From: Lichenicoccus sp963693035 | GTDB lineage: Bacteria; Pseudomonadota; Alphaproteobacteria; Acetobacterales; Acetobacteraceae | Direction of reading: 5' to 3' | NCBI GenBank assembly: GCA_963693035.2 | Contig: CAXMMQ010000001.1 | Span: 1-64,000 of the forward strand | Length of the DNA stretch: 64,000 bases | Shown: positions 28,283 to 37,076 of the stretch, piece by piece | How positions within the stretch are numbered: the first letter of the stretch is position 1 | How the letters are laid out: the number at the start of each line of letters is the position of its first letter | Position numbers and translations under genes: made by a program | Notes under the pieces: generated by a model | The model's database searches: none | Told to the model about the DNA's origin: nothing | The model's input: the letters and a program-made list of their open reading frames with translations, nothing else

Positions 28283-30264
28283 GCCGGCGCACGCACCACA
28301 TGGCGGACGAAGCCGGCGCAGACGGCCACGAACGCCGCCAATCCGAGCCAGGCGGCGATGCCCGCATAGCCCGGGCCGGTCAGTGAAAGCACGTCCTCGC
28401 GGCCGCTGGCGCCGATCACCGCCGCCAGGGCCACGCCCATCAGGCTCTCGCCGGCGATGAAGCCTGACGCCAGCATCACGCCGCGCCGGCGATGCGCGTC
28501 GAGCATGCTGTCGCTGGCGACACCGCCGTCGCGACGCTGCAGCCGTCCGGTCAGCCAGGACAGCAGGGCGCCGATCACCAGCGTCACCGTCACCGTCGGC
28601 GGCAGGTAGAGCCCGAGGCCGACCGCCAGCACCGGCAAGCCCGGCCCGCGCCGCTTCAGCACGGCGTCGCCGGCCACCAGCAGCACGCCCAGGCCGATGC
28701 CGATCAGGATCATGGTCCAGTCGAGCTGGTGCAGAAAAATCCCGCGCGCGATCGTCGCCATCAGGGTCGCCTGCGGGGCGGCGAGCGCCTGCGCCGGGTC
28801 CATGCCGGCGCGCGGCATCGCCCCGGTGAAGCCGTAGGCGGAGTACAGCAGGTCGAGCACCGGCGGGATCACCGCGGCCCCCACCACGACGCCCACCATC
28901 AGCACGAGCTGCTGCCGCCAGGGTGTCGCACCCACCAGCTGGCCGGTCTTGAGGTCCTGCAGATTGTCGTTGGAGATGGTCGCCGCCGCCAGGATCGCCG
29001 AGGTCACGAAGAGCACCGAGGCGATGGCCAGGCCGCGATGATCGGCGGCGAATTCGCGCGGCAGGGCGCCGATCGCGTCGAGCGCCAGCAGCAGCAGCGA
29101 TACCAGCACCACGGCGAGGATGGCGATGCCGGAGATCGGACTGGAGGACGAACCGACGATGCCGGCCATGTAGCCGCAGGCCGCCGCCACCAGGAAGCCG
29201 AACAGCAGGCAGACCAGGGTGCAGGCGAGGCCGAGCCCGATGGCGGCGCCCAGATGCGGCGCGTCGGCCAGGAAGAAGCTGCAGAAGCAGGCCAGCAGGC
29301 AGAGCAGCATCAGCAGGCCGAGGCCGATGATCACCGGCGGTGCGAGGTCCCGGTCCGTGCGTTCGTCCTCGGCAGGCCCGCCGGCGCCGCTGCTGCGACG
29401 CGAGAGGGCGGCACGCAGCCCGCCGGCGACCGGGCCGATCAGGCCGATCAGGGTCCAGATGGCGGCCACCGCGATGGTGCCGGCGCCGATGAAGCGCACC
29501 TTGTGCGACCAGATCGCGGTGGCGAACGCCGCGGCACCGACGCCCGCCGGATGCGGCGTGATCGCAGTGAGCGCCGGCACCGCGACGCCCCAGCCGATCA
29601 CGGCGCCGAGCAGGATCGCCAGACCCCCGCCGATGCCGACCAGGTAGCCGGCGCCGACGAGGGCGAGCGAGAAGCCGGTGGAGAGCCGGAACAGCGCGAA
29701 GCCCGCGGCGAGCGTCACGCTGACGCTGTCGGCGAGCAAGCCGAGGCCGCCGCTGGCGAGGCTGAAGGCTGCCGCAATCAAGCCGCCCGCGACCAGTTCG
29801 CGCAACCCGCTACCGCCGCCCGTCATGTCGCCGGCGCGCAGGATCTCGGCCGCCGCGGTGCCTTCCGGGTACGGCAACGCGCTGCCGGTGACCAAGGCGC
29901 GACGCAGCGGGATGGTGAACAGCACGCCGAGGATGCCGCCGGCGGCGCAGATCGCCATCACCCACACATAGGGAAAGCCGTGCCAATGCCCGATCATCAG
30001 CAGCCCGGGCAGCACGAAGATCACCGAGCTCAGGGTGCCGGCGGCCGAGGCCTGGGTCTGCACCATGTTGTTCTCGAGGATGCTGCCGTCGCCGGCGAGA
30101 CGCAGCACCGCCATCGAGATCACCGCCGCCGGGATCGAGGAGGCGAAGGTGAGACCGACCTTGAGGCCGAGATAGACGTTCGACGCGGTGAACACGACGG
30201 TGATCAGCGCACCGAGCACCAGCCCGCGGAAGGTCAGTTCCCGGACCGAGGCGGTGCCGCGCAA
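28279..30264 (-). CDS. OPT family oligopeptide/metal-chelate transporter
   Basis: This polytopic transporter has 661 residues with the OPT signature near the N-terminus (ASNVYLGLKVGLTFASSIPAAVISMA) and the characteristic ISNDNLQDLKTGQLVGATPW. OPT proteins import oligopeptides or metal-ligand complexes using the proton gradient. The likely start is TTG at 30264, three bases after the cobT stop; an upstream start would run into cobT. The coupling to cobT and to the COG4280 gene suggests that this unit handles a metal or corrin-related ligand, but that is inference. Confidence 0.88.
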   Translation of the reverse strand: MRGTASVRELTFRGLVLGALITVVFTASNVYLGLKVGLTFASSIPAAVISMAVLRLAGDGSILENNMVQTQASAAGTLSSVIFVLPGLLMIGHWHGFPYVWVMAICAAGGILGVLFTIPLRRALVTGSALPYPEGTAAAEILRAGDMTGGGSGLRELVAGGLIAAAFSLASGGLGLLADSVSVTLAAGFALFRLSTGFSLALVGAGYLVGIGGGLAILLGAVIGWGVAVPALTAITPHPAGVGAAAFATAIWSHKVRFIGAGTIAVAAIWTLIGLIGPVAGGLRAALSRRSSGAGGPAEDERTDRDLAPPVIIGLGLLMLLCLLACFCSFFLADAPHLGAAIGLGLACTLVCLLFGFLVAAACGYMAGIVGSSSSPISGIAILAVVLVSLLLLALDAIGALPREFAADHRGLAIASVLFVTSAILAAATISNDNLQDLKTGQLVGATPWRQQLVLMVGVVVGAAVIPPVLDLLYSAYGFTGAMPRAGMDPAQALAAPQATLMATIARGIFLHQLDWTMILIGIGLGVLLVAGDAVLKRRGPGLPVLAVGLGLYLPPTVTVTLVIGALLSWLTGRLQRRDGGVASDSMLDAHRRRGVMLASGFIAGESLMGVALAAVIGASGREDVLSLTGPGYAGIAAWLGLAAFVAVCAGFVRHVVRAPA

Positions 30265-30267
30265 GGT

Positions 30268-32142
30268 TCAGGCCACCAGCGCGCTGCGCTCCTGGCGCAG
30301 CCAGGCACGCCGCGCATCCTCGTCGAACAGTTCGGACAGCTTCGCCATCATGGTGCCGCCCAGCTCCTCGGCATCGGTGATGGTGACCGCGCGCCGGTAG
30401 TAGCGGGTGACATCGTGGCCGATTCCGATCGCGATCAGCTCGACCGCCTGCCGGCTCTCGATGTCCAGGATCACCTCGCGCAGGTGCCGCTCCAGGTAGG
30501 AGCCCGAGTTCACCGACAGCGTGCTGTCATCGACCGGCGCGCCGTCGCTGATCACCATCAGGATACGCCGGCTCTCGCACCGGCCGAGCAGCCGCTTGTA
30601 CGCCCACAGCAGCGCCTCACCGTCGATGTTCTCCTTGAGCAGGCCCTCGCGCAGCATCAGCCCCAGGTTGCGGCGTGCCCGGCGCCACGGCATGTCGGCG
30701 GACTTGTAGATGATGTGGCGCAAATCGTTCAGCCGGCCTGGCTCGCGCGGCTTGCCCTCGGCGACCCAGCGCTCGCGGCTCTGGCCGCCCTTCCAGGCGC
30801 GCGTGGTGAAGCCGAGCACCTCGACCTTGACGGCGCAGCGCTCCAGCGTGCGCGCCAGGATGTCGCCGCACATCGCCGCCACCGTGATCGGGCGGCCGCG
30901 CATCGAGCCCGAGTTGTCGATCAGGAGCGTCACCACGGTGTCGCGGAAATCCGTGTCGCGCTCGTGCTTGTACGACAATGAAAGCGTCGGATTCACCACC
31001 ACGCGGGCGAGGCGGCCGGCGTCCAGGATCCCCTCCTCGAGATCGAACTCCCAGGCCCGCATCTGCTGCGCCATCAGCCGACGCTGCAGCCGGTTGGCAA
31101 GCTTGGAGACCACGCCGGAAAGATTGAGCAACTGCTGGTCGAGCTGCTGGCGCAGGCGGGCAAGCTCCTCGGCGTCGCACAGGTCCTCGGCGGCGACCTC
31201 CTCGTCGAACTGCCGGATGAACGCCTTGTAGGTGGGACCGGCCTCGATCTCGTGCGGCGGGTGCCGCGGCTGCGGCCCGCCGGGCCGGTCCTCGCCCTCG
31301 GCGGACCCCTCCTGCTCCTCGCCGGGCTCCTCGTCCTCCTCGGCCGCGCCCGAGCGGGCGAATTCCGGGGTCGGCGAGGGCTGCATGTCGCTGCCGTCGT
31401 CGCCGGCGCCGTCCTCGGGCGTCGGCGGCTTGTCGCCACCCTGCTCCTCGCTGTCCTGGTCGGACTGCGCGCTGTCGTCCTGCTCCTCCTCGGCCTCCAC
31501 TTCCGCTTCGGCAAGGTCGTAGGCGGCGAGCAGCCGGCGGGCGGCGCGAGTGAAGTCGCCCTGGTCGTCCTGCGCACGCGCCAGCTCGTCGAGAGCCGCA
31601 TCGGCGTTCTCGCCCATCGCATCGCGCCACTGCGCCAGCACCGCCTGCGCCGGGCGTGGCGACGGCCTACCCGACATGCGCTCGCGCGCCAGCAGCCCGA
31701 GGGCGGCGGCCACCGGCAACTGCTCCCTGCGCGTCATGCGGTCATAGCCGCCCTGCTCGCATTCCTGCGCGAGCCGGTCCTGCAGGTTGGCGGCGACGCC
31801 CGCCATGTGCCGGGCGCCGACCACCTCGATGCGGGCCTGCTCCAGCGCGTCATACACCTCGCGCGCCTCGCGCGGGGCGGGCGTGCGGGCGGCATGCACG
31901 CGGCTGTCATGGTGGCGCAGCCGCAGCCCGGCGGCGTCGGCGGCGCCGCGCAGGCGGGCAATGTCGGGCGCCGACAAGGCACGCGTCGGTTGCGGCAGTC
32001 GCACGCGGTTGCCGACCACGTTGCCGGGGCCGGCCTGGAAGGTAACCTGCACGTCCGGCTTGCCGCCGATGGCACGCAACGCGCCGGCGGTGGCGCGCTT
32101 GAAGCTCTCGGCGCGGCCGTTCGGGTCGTTGCGTCCGCTCAT
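30268..32142 (-). CDS. cobT: Cobaltochelatase subunit CobT
   Basis: This is a subunit of the aerobic CobN-CobS-CobT cobaltochelatase, which inserts Co2+ into hydrogenobyrinate a,c-diamide in cobalamin synthesis (624 residues). The N-terminal domain is followed by a strongly acidic segment (about 205-310, runs of Glu/Asp) typical of CobT and BchD-like proteins. The C-terminal von Willebrand A domain has the MIDAS motif DNSGSM and VISDGAPVDD. It lies one base after cobS in the same direction. CobN is not in the window. Confidence 0.95.
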   Translation of the reverse strand: MSGRNDPNGRAESFKRATAGALRAIGGKPDVQVTFQAGPGNVVGNRVRLPQPTRALSAPDIARLRGAADAAGLRLRHHDSRVHAARTPAPREAREVYDALEQARIEVVGARHMAGVAANLQDRLAQECEQGGYDRMTRREQLPVAAALGLLARERMSGRPSPRPAQAVLAQWRDAMGENADAALDELARAQDDQGDFTRAARRLLAAYDLAEAEVEAEEEQDDSAQSDQDSEEQGGDKPPTPEDGAGDDGSDMQPSPTPEFARSGAAEEDEEPGEEQEGSAEGEDRPGGPQPRHPPHEIEAGPTYKAFIRQFDEEVAAEDLCDAEELARLRQQLDQQLLNLSGVVSKLANRLQRRLMAQQMRAWEFDLEEGILDAGRLARVVVNPTLSLSYKHERDTDFRDTVVTLLIDNSGSMRGRPITVAAMCGDILARTLERCAVKVEVLGFTTRAWKGGQSRERWVAEGKPREPGRLNDLRHIIYKSADMPWRRARRNLGLMLREGLLKENIDGEALLWAYKRLLGRCESRRILMVISDGAPVDDSTLSVNSGSYLERHLREVILDIESRQAVELIAIGIGHDVTRYYRRAVTITDAEELGGTMMAKLSELFDEDARRAWLRQERSALVA

Positions 32143-32143
32143 G

Positions 32144-33211
32144 CTAGCGGGCGCGCGCCTGCATGACGGCCGGCGTCGGCAGCGACGTGGCGAGTTCCTC
32201 GTTGAAGCAGCGCTGGTAGTATTCGGCCACCGTCGGCCGCTCCGCCTCGTCGCACTTGTTGAGGAAGGTAAGCCGGAACGCGAAGCCGAGATCGTCGAAG
32301 ATCTGCGCGTTCTCGGCCCAGGTGATGACAGTGCGCGGCGACATCACCGTCGAGATGTCGCCGTTGATGAAGCCCGCCCGCGTCAGGTCGGCCAGCGCCA
32401 CCATGCTCTCGACCCGCCGCTTGGTGGCGGAGTTGCGCCCGTCCCAGCCCATCTTGGACAGCACGATCGCGGTCTCCTGCGCGTGCGGCAGGTAGTTCAG
32501 CGTGGTGACGATGTTCCAGCGGTCCATCTGGCCCTGGTTGATCTGCTGGGTGCCATGATAGAGCCCGGTGGTGTCGCCGAGCCCGACCGTGTTGGCGGTG
32601 GCGAACAGCCGGAACGCCGGATGCGGCCGGATCACCCGGTTCTGGTCGAGCAGCGTCAGTCGTCCCTCGACCTCCAGCACGCGCTGGATCACGAACATCA
32701 CGTCCGGACGCCCGGCATCGTATTCGTCGAACACCAGCGCGCAGGCGTGCTGCAGCGCCCAGGGCAGCAGTCCCTCGCGGAACTCGGTGATCTGCTTGCC
32801 ATCCTTGAGCACGATGGCGTCCTTGCCGACCAGGTCGATGCGGCTGATATGGCTGTCGAGGTTGATGCGTATGCAGGGCCAGTTCAGCCGCGCCGCCACC
32901 TGCTCGATGTGGCTGGATTTCCCGGTGCCGTGATAGCCCTGGATCATCACGCGGCGATTGAAGGCGAACCCCGCCAGGATCGCCAGCGTGGTCTCGCGGT
33001 CGAATCGATATGCGGTGTCGATCTCCGGCACATGCTCGGTGCGCATCGAAAAGGCAGGGACGTCGATGTCGCTGTCGATGCCGAAGGTTTCTCGCGCCGG
33101 CAGCCGGATGTCCGGCAGGCCGAGCGAGGAGGTGGCGGCGAAACCGGGCTCACCCCGCCCTCCGGCTCTTGCCTCGTTGCCGGCTCCCGACAGGTCGGCG
33201 ATCTCATCCAT
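32144..33211 (-). CDS. cobS: Cobaltochelatase subunit CobS (AAA+ ATPase)
   Basis: This AAA+ ATPase drives cobalt insertion with CobT and CobN (355 residues). Walker A is GYHGTGKS (92-99) and the Walker B-like segment is ALVFDEYDAGRPDV. The FATANTVGLGDTTGLYHGTQ segment is diagnostic for CobS. It directly precedes cobT and follows a DnaJ-like gene, an order common in alphaproteobacteria. The ATG at 33211 matches the family start region. Confidence 0.95.
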   Translation of the reverse strand: MDEIADLSGAGNEARAGGRGEPGFAATSSLGLPDIRLPARETFGIDSDIDVPAFSMRTEHVPEIDTAYRFDRETTLAILAGFAFNRRVMIQGYHGTGKSSHIEQVAARLNWPCIRINLDSHISRIDLVGKDAIVLKDGKQITEFREGLLPWALQHACALVFDEYDAGRPDVMFVIQRVLEVEGRLTLLDQNRVIRPHPAFRLFATANTVGLGDTTGLYHGTQQINQGQMDRWNIVTTLNYLPHAQETAIVLSKMGWDGRNSATKRRVESMVALADLTRAGFINGDISTVMSPRTVITWAENAQIFDDLGFAFRLTFLNKCDEAERPTVAEYYQRCFNEELATSLPTPAVMQARAR

Positions 33212-33279
33212 GAGGCTGTCCTGCTACCCTGTGCACACAATCGCCACGCTCGCCCCGGAAGGCCGCGGCCGATGATGGT

Positions 33280-33903
33280 TCAACCCGCCTCGGCGAGACC
33301 GGTTTGCCGCTGGCCCTGAAGATGGCTGCGCAGCGTTGTGTACGCCACGTTGATGGTCTTGAGCCGCTCCTCGGCCGCGCGGTCGCCGCCGTTGGCATCC
33401 GGATGATGGCGCCGGGCCAGCGTCTTGTAGCGGCTCTTGAGCTCCTGCATCGAGACCGGCCAGGGCAGGCCGAGGGTGTCGAGCGGCTGGCGCAGCTCGG
33501 CCGGTCGCTGGTCGGCCGGTCTCGCATTCGCACGTCGCGCCGCGTGGCCGTTCAGCAGCCCGAGCGGGTCGAGGATCGCCTCCTCCTCGAAGGCCCGCGC
33601 CGCATGGCCGCCGCCGAGATGGCCGAGCCGCCAGGACGGCCGGTTCCACGACACGTCGGCGCGCAGGTGCGCCTCGATCTGCCCGGGATTCATGCCCTTG
33701 TAGAAGTCCCAGCGCGCATTGTACTCGCGGACATGCGCCAGGCAGAACCACCAGTATTCGTTCAGGCTGTCGCGGGAACGCGGCGCACGGTAGCCGGCGG
33801 CCTCGGTGCAGTCCGGCATGTCGCAGAGCCGGCCCGGAGCATCCGGGTCGGGGTCGAAGGCCCTGTGGCGCGCAGTCCGGTGTCGCGGGGTCCTGGGGAT
33901 CAT
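33280..33903 (-). CDS. DnaJ (J-domain) protein upstream of cobS
   Basis: This small co-chaperone has 207 residues with a C-terminal J domain (about 135-195: LGLPWPVSMQELKSRYKTLARRHHPDANGGD, containing the essential HPD). The N-terminal part has two Cys and CLAHVREYN, suggesting a small metal-binding or structural module. It would stimulate DnaK ATPase for specific clients, perhaps the cobaltochelatase complex, given the conserved linkage to cobS. ATG 33903 (MIPRTPRHR) is chosen; upstream in-frame sequence overlaps the divergent bolA gene. Confidence 0.88.
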   Translation of the reverse strand: MIPRTPRHRTARHRAFDPDPDAPGRLCDMPDCTEAAGYRAPRSRDSLNEYWWFCLAHVREYNARWDFYKGMNPGQIEAHLRADVSWNRPSWRLGHLGGGHAARAFEEEAILDPLGLLNGHAARRANARPADQRPAELRQPLDTLGLPWPVSMQELKSRYKTLARRHHPDANGGDRAAEERLKTINVAYTTLRSHLQGQRQTGLAEAG

Positions 33904-33953
33904 CAGGGCGTTTATGTGCGCCCGTCGGCATGGGGTGCAAGAGGCAACGGGGG

Positions 33954-34274
33954 ATGATGATGGGCTTGACAGGAACCACGCGCGAGCAGCGGCTCCGGGC
34001 AGTGATCGAGCAGCGTTTCCAGCCGCGAACGCTGGTGATCGAGGACCAGAGCGCACGCCATGCCGGGCATGCGGGCGTACGGGAAGCAGGGGTGCGGGAG
34101 GGCGGAGGCGGGGGCGAGACGCACTACGCGTTGCTGCTGGTCAGCGCGAAATTCGAAGGCGTCAGCCGGGTGCAGCGCTCGCGCCTGGTGCACGAGGCGC
34201 TGGAGGCGGAGTTCAGCAGCGGACTGCACGCGCTGTCGCTGACCCTGAGGAGCCCGCGGGAAGCGGACAAGTGA
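33954..34274 (+). CDS. bolA: BolA family protein
   Basis: This is a 106-residue BolA-fold protein, likely partnering a monothiol glutaredoxin in iron-sulfur trafficking or regulation. The class II KH-like pattern is visible in DQSARHAGH, THYALLLVSAKFEGVSRVQRSRLVHEAL and LHALSLTL. Three successive ATG codons start at 33954; AAGAGG nine bases upstream favours the first. It is divergent from the DnaJ gene, as in many alphaproteobacteria. A Gly/Arg-rich insertion (REAGVREGGGGGE) between the two halves is longer than usual. Confidence 0.88.
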   Translation: MMMGLTGTTREQRLRAVIEQRFQPRTLVIEDQSARHAGHAGVREAGVREGGGGGETHYALLLVSAKFEGVSRVQRSRLVHEALEAEFSSGLHALSLTLRSPREADK

Positions 34275-34277
34275 GCG

Positions 34278-35297
34278 TCAGGGCCGGATCAGCAGCTTGC
34301 CGAAATTGCGGCCTTCCAGCATGCCGATGAAGGCGTCGGGCGCATTCGCAAGTCCGTCGACGATGTCCTCTCGCGTGCGCACGTCGCCGTTCCTCACCCA
34401 GGCCGACATCTCGGTCTGGAACGCGTCATAGCGGTCGATGAAGTCGTGGTTGATGAAGCCCTGGACGGTCAGGCTGCGGCGCAGGATCGCGCCAAGCAGC
34501 GCCGGCACCCGGTCCGGGCCATGCGCGTCTGCGCCGGCGCCGTTATACGTCGCGACCACGCCGCAGACCGGCACCCGCGCGAAGCGGTTGAGCAGCGGGA
34601 AGGCGGCGTCGAACACCGCGCCGCCGACGTTCTCGAAATAGACGTCGATGCCGTCCGGGCAGGCGTCGGCCAGCCTGGCCGGGAAGTCCGGCGCGCGGTG
34701 GTCGATGGCGGCGTCGAAGCCGAACTCCTCGATCAGCGCCGCGCATTTGCGGGCGCCGCCGGCGATGCCGACGCTGCGCGCGCCACGCAGCCTGGCAACC
34801 TGGCCGACGGTGGCGCCGACCGGACCGGTCGCGGCCGCCACCACCAGCGTCTCGCCGGGCTTCGGCCGGCCGATCCGGTCGAGGCCGACCCAGCCGCTGA
34901 AGCCCGGCATGCCGAGCACCCCGAGTGCGTTGCTGACCGGGGCCAGCGACGCATCGATCCGGTGCAGCCGGTCCGCCGGCAGCACCGCATGCGACTGCCA
35001 GCCGGCATGGCAGCGCACGACGTCGCCCGGGGCAAAGCCCGCGATACTGCCCTGCACGATCTCGGCGACCGTCTCGCCCACCATCACCTGGCCGATCTCC
35101 ACCGGTGCTGCGTAGCTCTTCGCGGTGCTCATGCGGCCGCGCATGTACGGGTCGAGCGACAGGTACAGCACCCGCACCAGCACCTCGCCGGGGCCGGGCT
35201 GCGGGATCGGCATGGTCTCGATGCGGAAGTCCGCCGGCACCGGGGCACCGGACGGACGTCGCGCCAGCACGATGCGGGTGGGGGCCTCGGCGCTCAC
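34278..35297 (-). CDS. NADP-dependent MDR oxidoreductase (CurA/prostaglandin reductase-like)
   Basis: This is a zinc-free medium-chain reductase of 339 residues. LSLDPYMRGRMS near residue 50 and MPGFSGWVGL mark the leukotriene/curcumin reductase branch. The Rossmann loop is AAATGPVGATVGQ, and DVYFENVGGAVFDA and FEGRNFGKLLI-like (LEGRNFGKLLI) complete the signature. It would reduce enone double bonds with NADPH. The start is GTG 35297, overlapping the slipin stop (GTGA), so the two genes form an operon. Confidence 0.9.
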   Translation of the reverse strand: MSAEAPTRIVLARRPSGAPVPADFRIETMPIPQPGPGEVLVRVLYLSLDPYMRGRMSTAKSYAAPVEIGQVMVGETVAEIVQGSIAGFAPGDVVRCHAGWQSHAVLPADRLHRIDASLAPVSNALGVLGMPGFSGWVGLDRIGRPKPGETLVVAAATGPVGATVGQVARLRGARSVGIAGGARKCAALIEEFGFDAAIDHRAPDFPARLADACPDGIDVYFENVGGAVFDAAFPLLNRFARVPVCGVVATYNGAGADAHGPDRVPALLGAILRRSLTVQGFINHDFIDRYDAFQTEMSAWVRNGDVRTREDIVDGLANAPDAFIGMLEGRNFGKLLIRP

Positions 35298-36184
35298 GCC
35301 GGGCGCTCCTCTCCAGGTGGCGTCGGCGGTGGCGCCGCGGCCTGCGTCGCCGCCATCGCGACTGCCACCTGGCGCGCCATGCTGTCTGCCATCGAGGTGG
35401 GAAGCAGGATGGTGGCGCCGCGATCCTTGTTCATCTCGTAGATGCGGTTGATCTGCAGGATCTGCAGCGCCGTCGGCGAGCGGTCGTAGGTGCGCGCAGC
35501 CTCCTCGAGCTCGGTTGCGACCTCGCGCTCGGCGGCGGCCAGCGTCACCCGCGCCATCCGTTCGCGACCGGCCTGCGCCTGGCGGCTCATCGCATCCTGC
35601 AGGCTGCGCGGCAGCATCACGTCACGGATCTCCACACCCTGCACGGTGATGCCCCAGTCGCCGATCTTCGCCGCGATGCTGTCGCGCAGCACGGTGTCGA
35701 TATGCTTGCGGTCCTCCAGCAGGGTGGCGAGGTCGGTGGCGCCAATCATTTCGCGCAGGCTGGTCTGCGCCACCAGCGACACCGAGCCAACATAGTCCAT
35801 CAGCACGGTGATCGCGCGCTCCGGATCGGCCACCTTCCAGAACACGATCGCATCCACATCCACCGGCGTGGTGTCGCGCGTCAGCGTCTGCTCGGTGGCG
35901 ATCGGCGTGGTCTGGATGCGCAGATCGACCATGCCGGCGACACTGTCCACCACCGGGATGATCATGAACAGGCCGGGGCCGCGGGCACCCTGAAGCTTGC
36001 CGGCGCGCAGCACGACCGCGCGTTCCCACTGGCGCGCCATGCGCAGGCTGGACGGCGTCAGAAAAGCGGTCAGCGCCAGCAAGCCAGCGAGGACCGGCTG
36101 GTGCAGCAGCGCAAAGCTGGCGGCCGCGGCGGCCAGCAGGACGACCGCGATGCCAGTCGCAATCGGGTTCACGCTGGTCCGCAC
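35294..36184 (-). CDS. Slipin/SPFH (band 7) membrane protein
   Basis: This stomatin-like protein has 296 residues. An N-terminal hydrophobic hairpin (about 8-45) anchors it in the membrane; the SPFH domain follows (WERAVVLRAGKLQGARGPGLFMIIPVVD, DVDAIVFWKVADPERAI, LREMIGATDL), then a coiled-coil-rich tail with AERE. Slipins form oligomeric membrane microdomains and often act with an NfeD-type protease, which is absent here. The likely start is GTG 36184. It is co-transcribed with the downstream reductase gene. Confidence 0.9.
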   Translation of the reverse strand: MRTSVNPIATGIAVVLLAAAAASFALLHQPVLAGLLALTAFLTPSSLRMARQWERAVVLRAGKLQGARGPGLFMIIPVVDSVAGMVDLRIQTTPIATEQTLTRDTTPVDVDAIVFWKVADPERAITVLMDYVGSVSLVAQTSLREMIGATDLATLLEDRKHIDTVLRDSIAAKIGDWGITVQGVEIRDVMLPRSLQDAMSRQAQAGRERMARVTLAAAEREVATELEEAARTYDRSPTALQILQINRIYEMNKDRGATILLPTSMADSMARQVAVAMAATQAAAPPPTPPGEERPA

Positions 36185-36213
36185 CCGCGCCCGGGACCGG
36201 TCGCGACCTGTCC

Positions 36214-36837
36214 CTAGCTGCCGCCGAAGCCGAGAAAGCCGATCTCGGGCCTCGCGGTGCCGCCGTTCTCGGCGAGGCGGTGGGCGCGCAAATCGGCCGC
36301 TTCCTGCAGCGGTGAACGGCGGCGCGCGGCGCTGGCCTCGACCGCCACGCCGCCGGCATTGCCGCCCTGCGCCGAGGCGATCTGGGTGCCGCCATCGGCG
36401 CCTTCGGTGCCGCGCATCGACAGCAGCACGAAGGTGATGTCGTTGCGGTTGAGGTCGATCGCCATGTCGAGCGGCTTCTGGCCCAGGATGTTGACCGCCT
36501 GCAGGTCGGCGCCGCGTGACAGCGCATCCTTGGCGGCGGTGAGGTCGCCGCGGTTGATCGCGTCGAACAGGGCGGCATTCGGGTTGACGTCGAGCGCCGC
36601 GTGCCCGCGCGGCGCCGCCTCGTCGCTCGGCACCGCGCCCGGCAGCGCGGGCGGGGGTGCCGCGGCCGCAGCAGCCGCCTTGGCCTCCTCGGCGGCGGCC
36701 TCGTCACCGCCGCCGCCGCCGCCGCCGCTGCCGACGCTCATCTGCGCGTGCGCCGCCAGCGGCAGCATGCCGAGGCAGGCCAGGGCGCCAACGAGCAGCA
36801 GCGGACGGGTCAGGCGGGTCTGGCGCATCATGGGCAT
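36214..36837 (-). CDS. Exported ankyrin-repeat protein
   Basis: This secreted protein has 207 residues. The signal peptide ends near LAAHAQ, followed by a Gly run and an Ala/Pro-rich linker. One to two ankyrin repeats follow (NAALFDAINRGDLTAAKDALSRGADLQAVNILGQKPLDMAIDLNRNDITFVLLS). The C-terminus is Ala/Arg-rich. The product is probably periplasmic and involved in protein contacts, but no partner is evident. ATG 36837 is used; ATG 36831 is also possible. It lies 29 bases upstream of the slipin gene in the same direction. Confidence 0.8.
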   Translation of the reverse strand: MPMMRQTRLTRPLLLVGALACLGMLPLAAHAQMSVGSGGGGGGGDEAAAEEAKAAAAAAAPPPALPGAVPSDEAAPRGHAALDVNPNAALFDAINRGDLTAAKDALSRGADLQAVNILGQKPLDMAIDLNRNDITFVLLSMRGTEGADGGTQIASAQGGNAGGVAVEASAARRRSPLQEAADLRAHRLAENGGTARPEIGFLGFGGS

Positions 36838-37076
36838 TCCGGTGGCTCGGATCGAGATCCTGGCGGGTGCCCGCTGGTGCGGGCTTCCGGCGGGCGCTCG
36901 CGTCGGATCCAGTAAAAGTGGCTGCCGGACAGTGCAACCGAACCGCTTCGACCGCAACCCTCGCACGCCGCCCTCAAAAACAAGACCGGCTGCGTGGTTG
37001 CCTGTCGCGATCGCCCGCGTCGATACTCGGCGACCCACCCGCCTCGCCGCTCCGATCACGACAGAAGGCCGATGCC

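Noticed and set aside
28492..30981. An 829-residue open frame antisense to OPT and cobT
   Set aside because: Low-complexity His/Gln/Arg-rich text without domains, opposite well-supported genes.
30268..33211. Magnesium chelatase (bchD/bchI) rather than cobaltochelatase
   Set aside because: The ATPase has CobS-specific TANTVGLGDTTGLYHGT and CobT's domain order; no photosynthesis genes are nearby.
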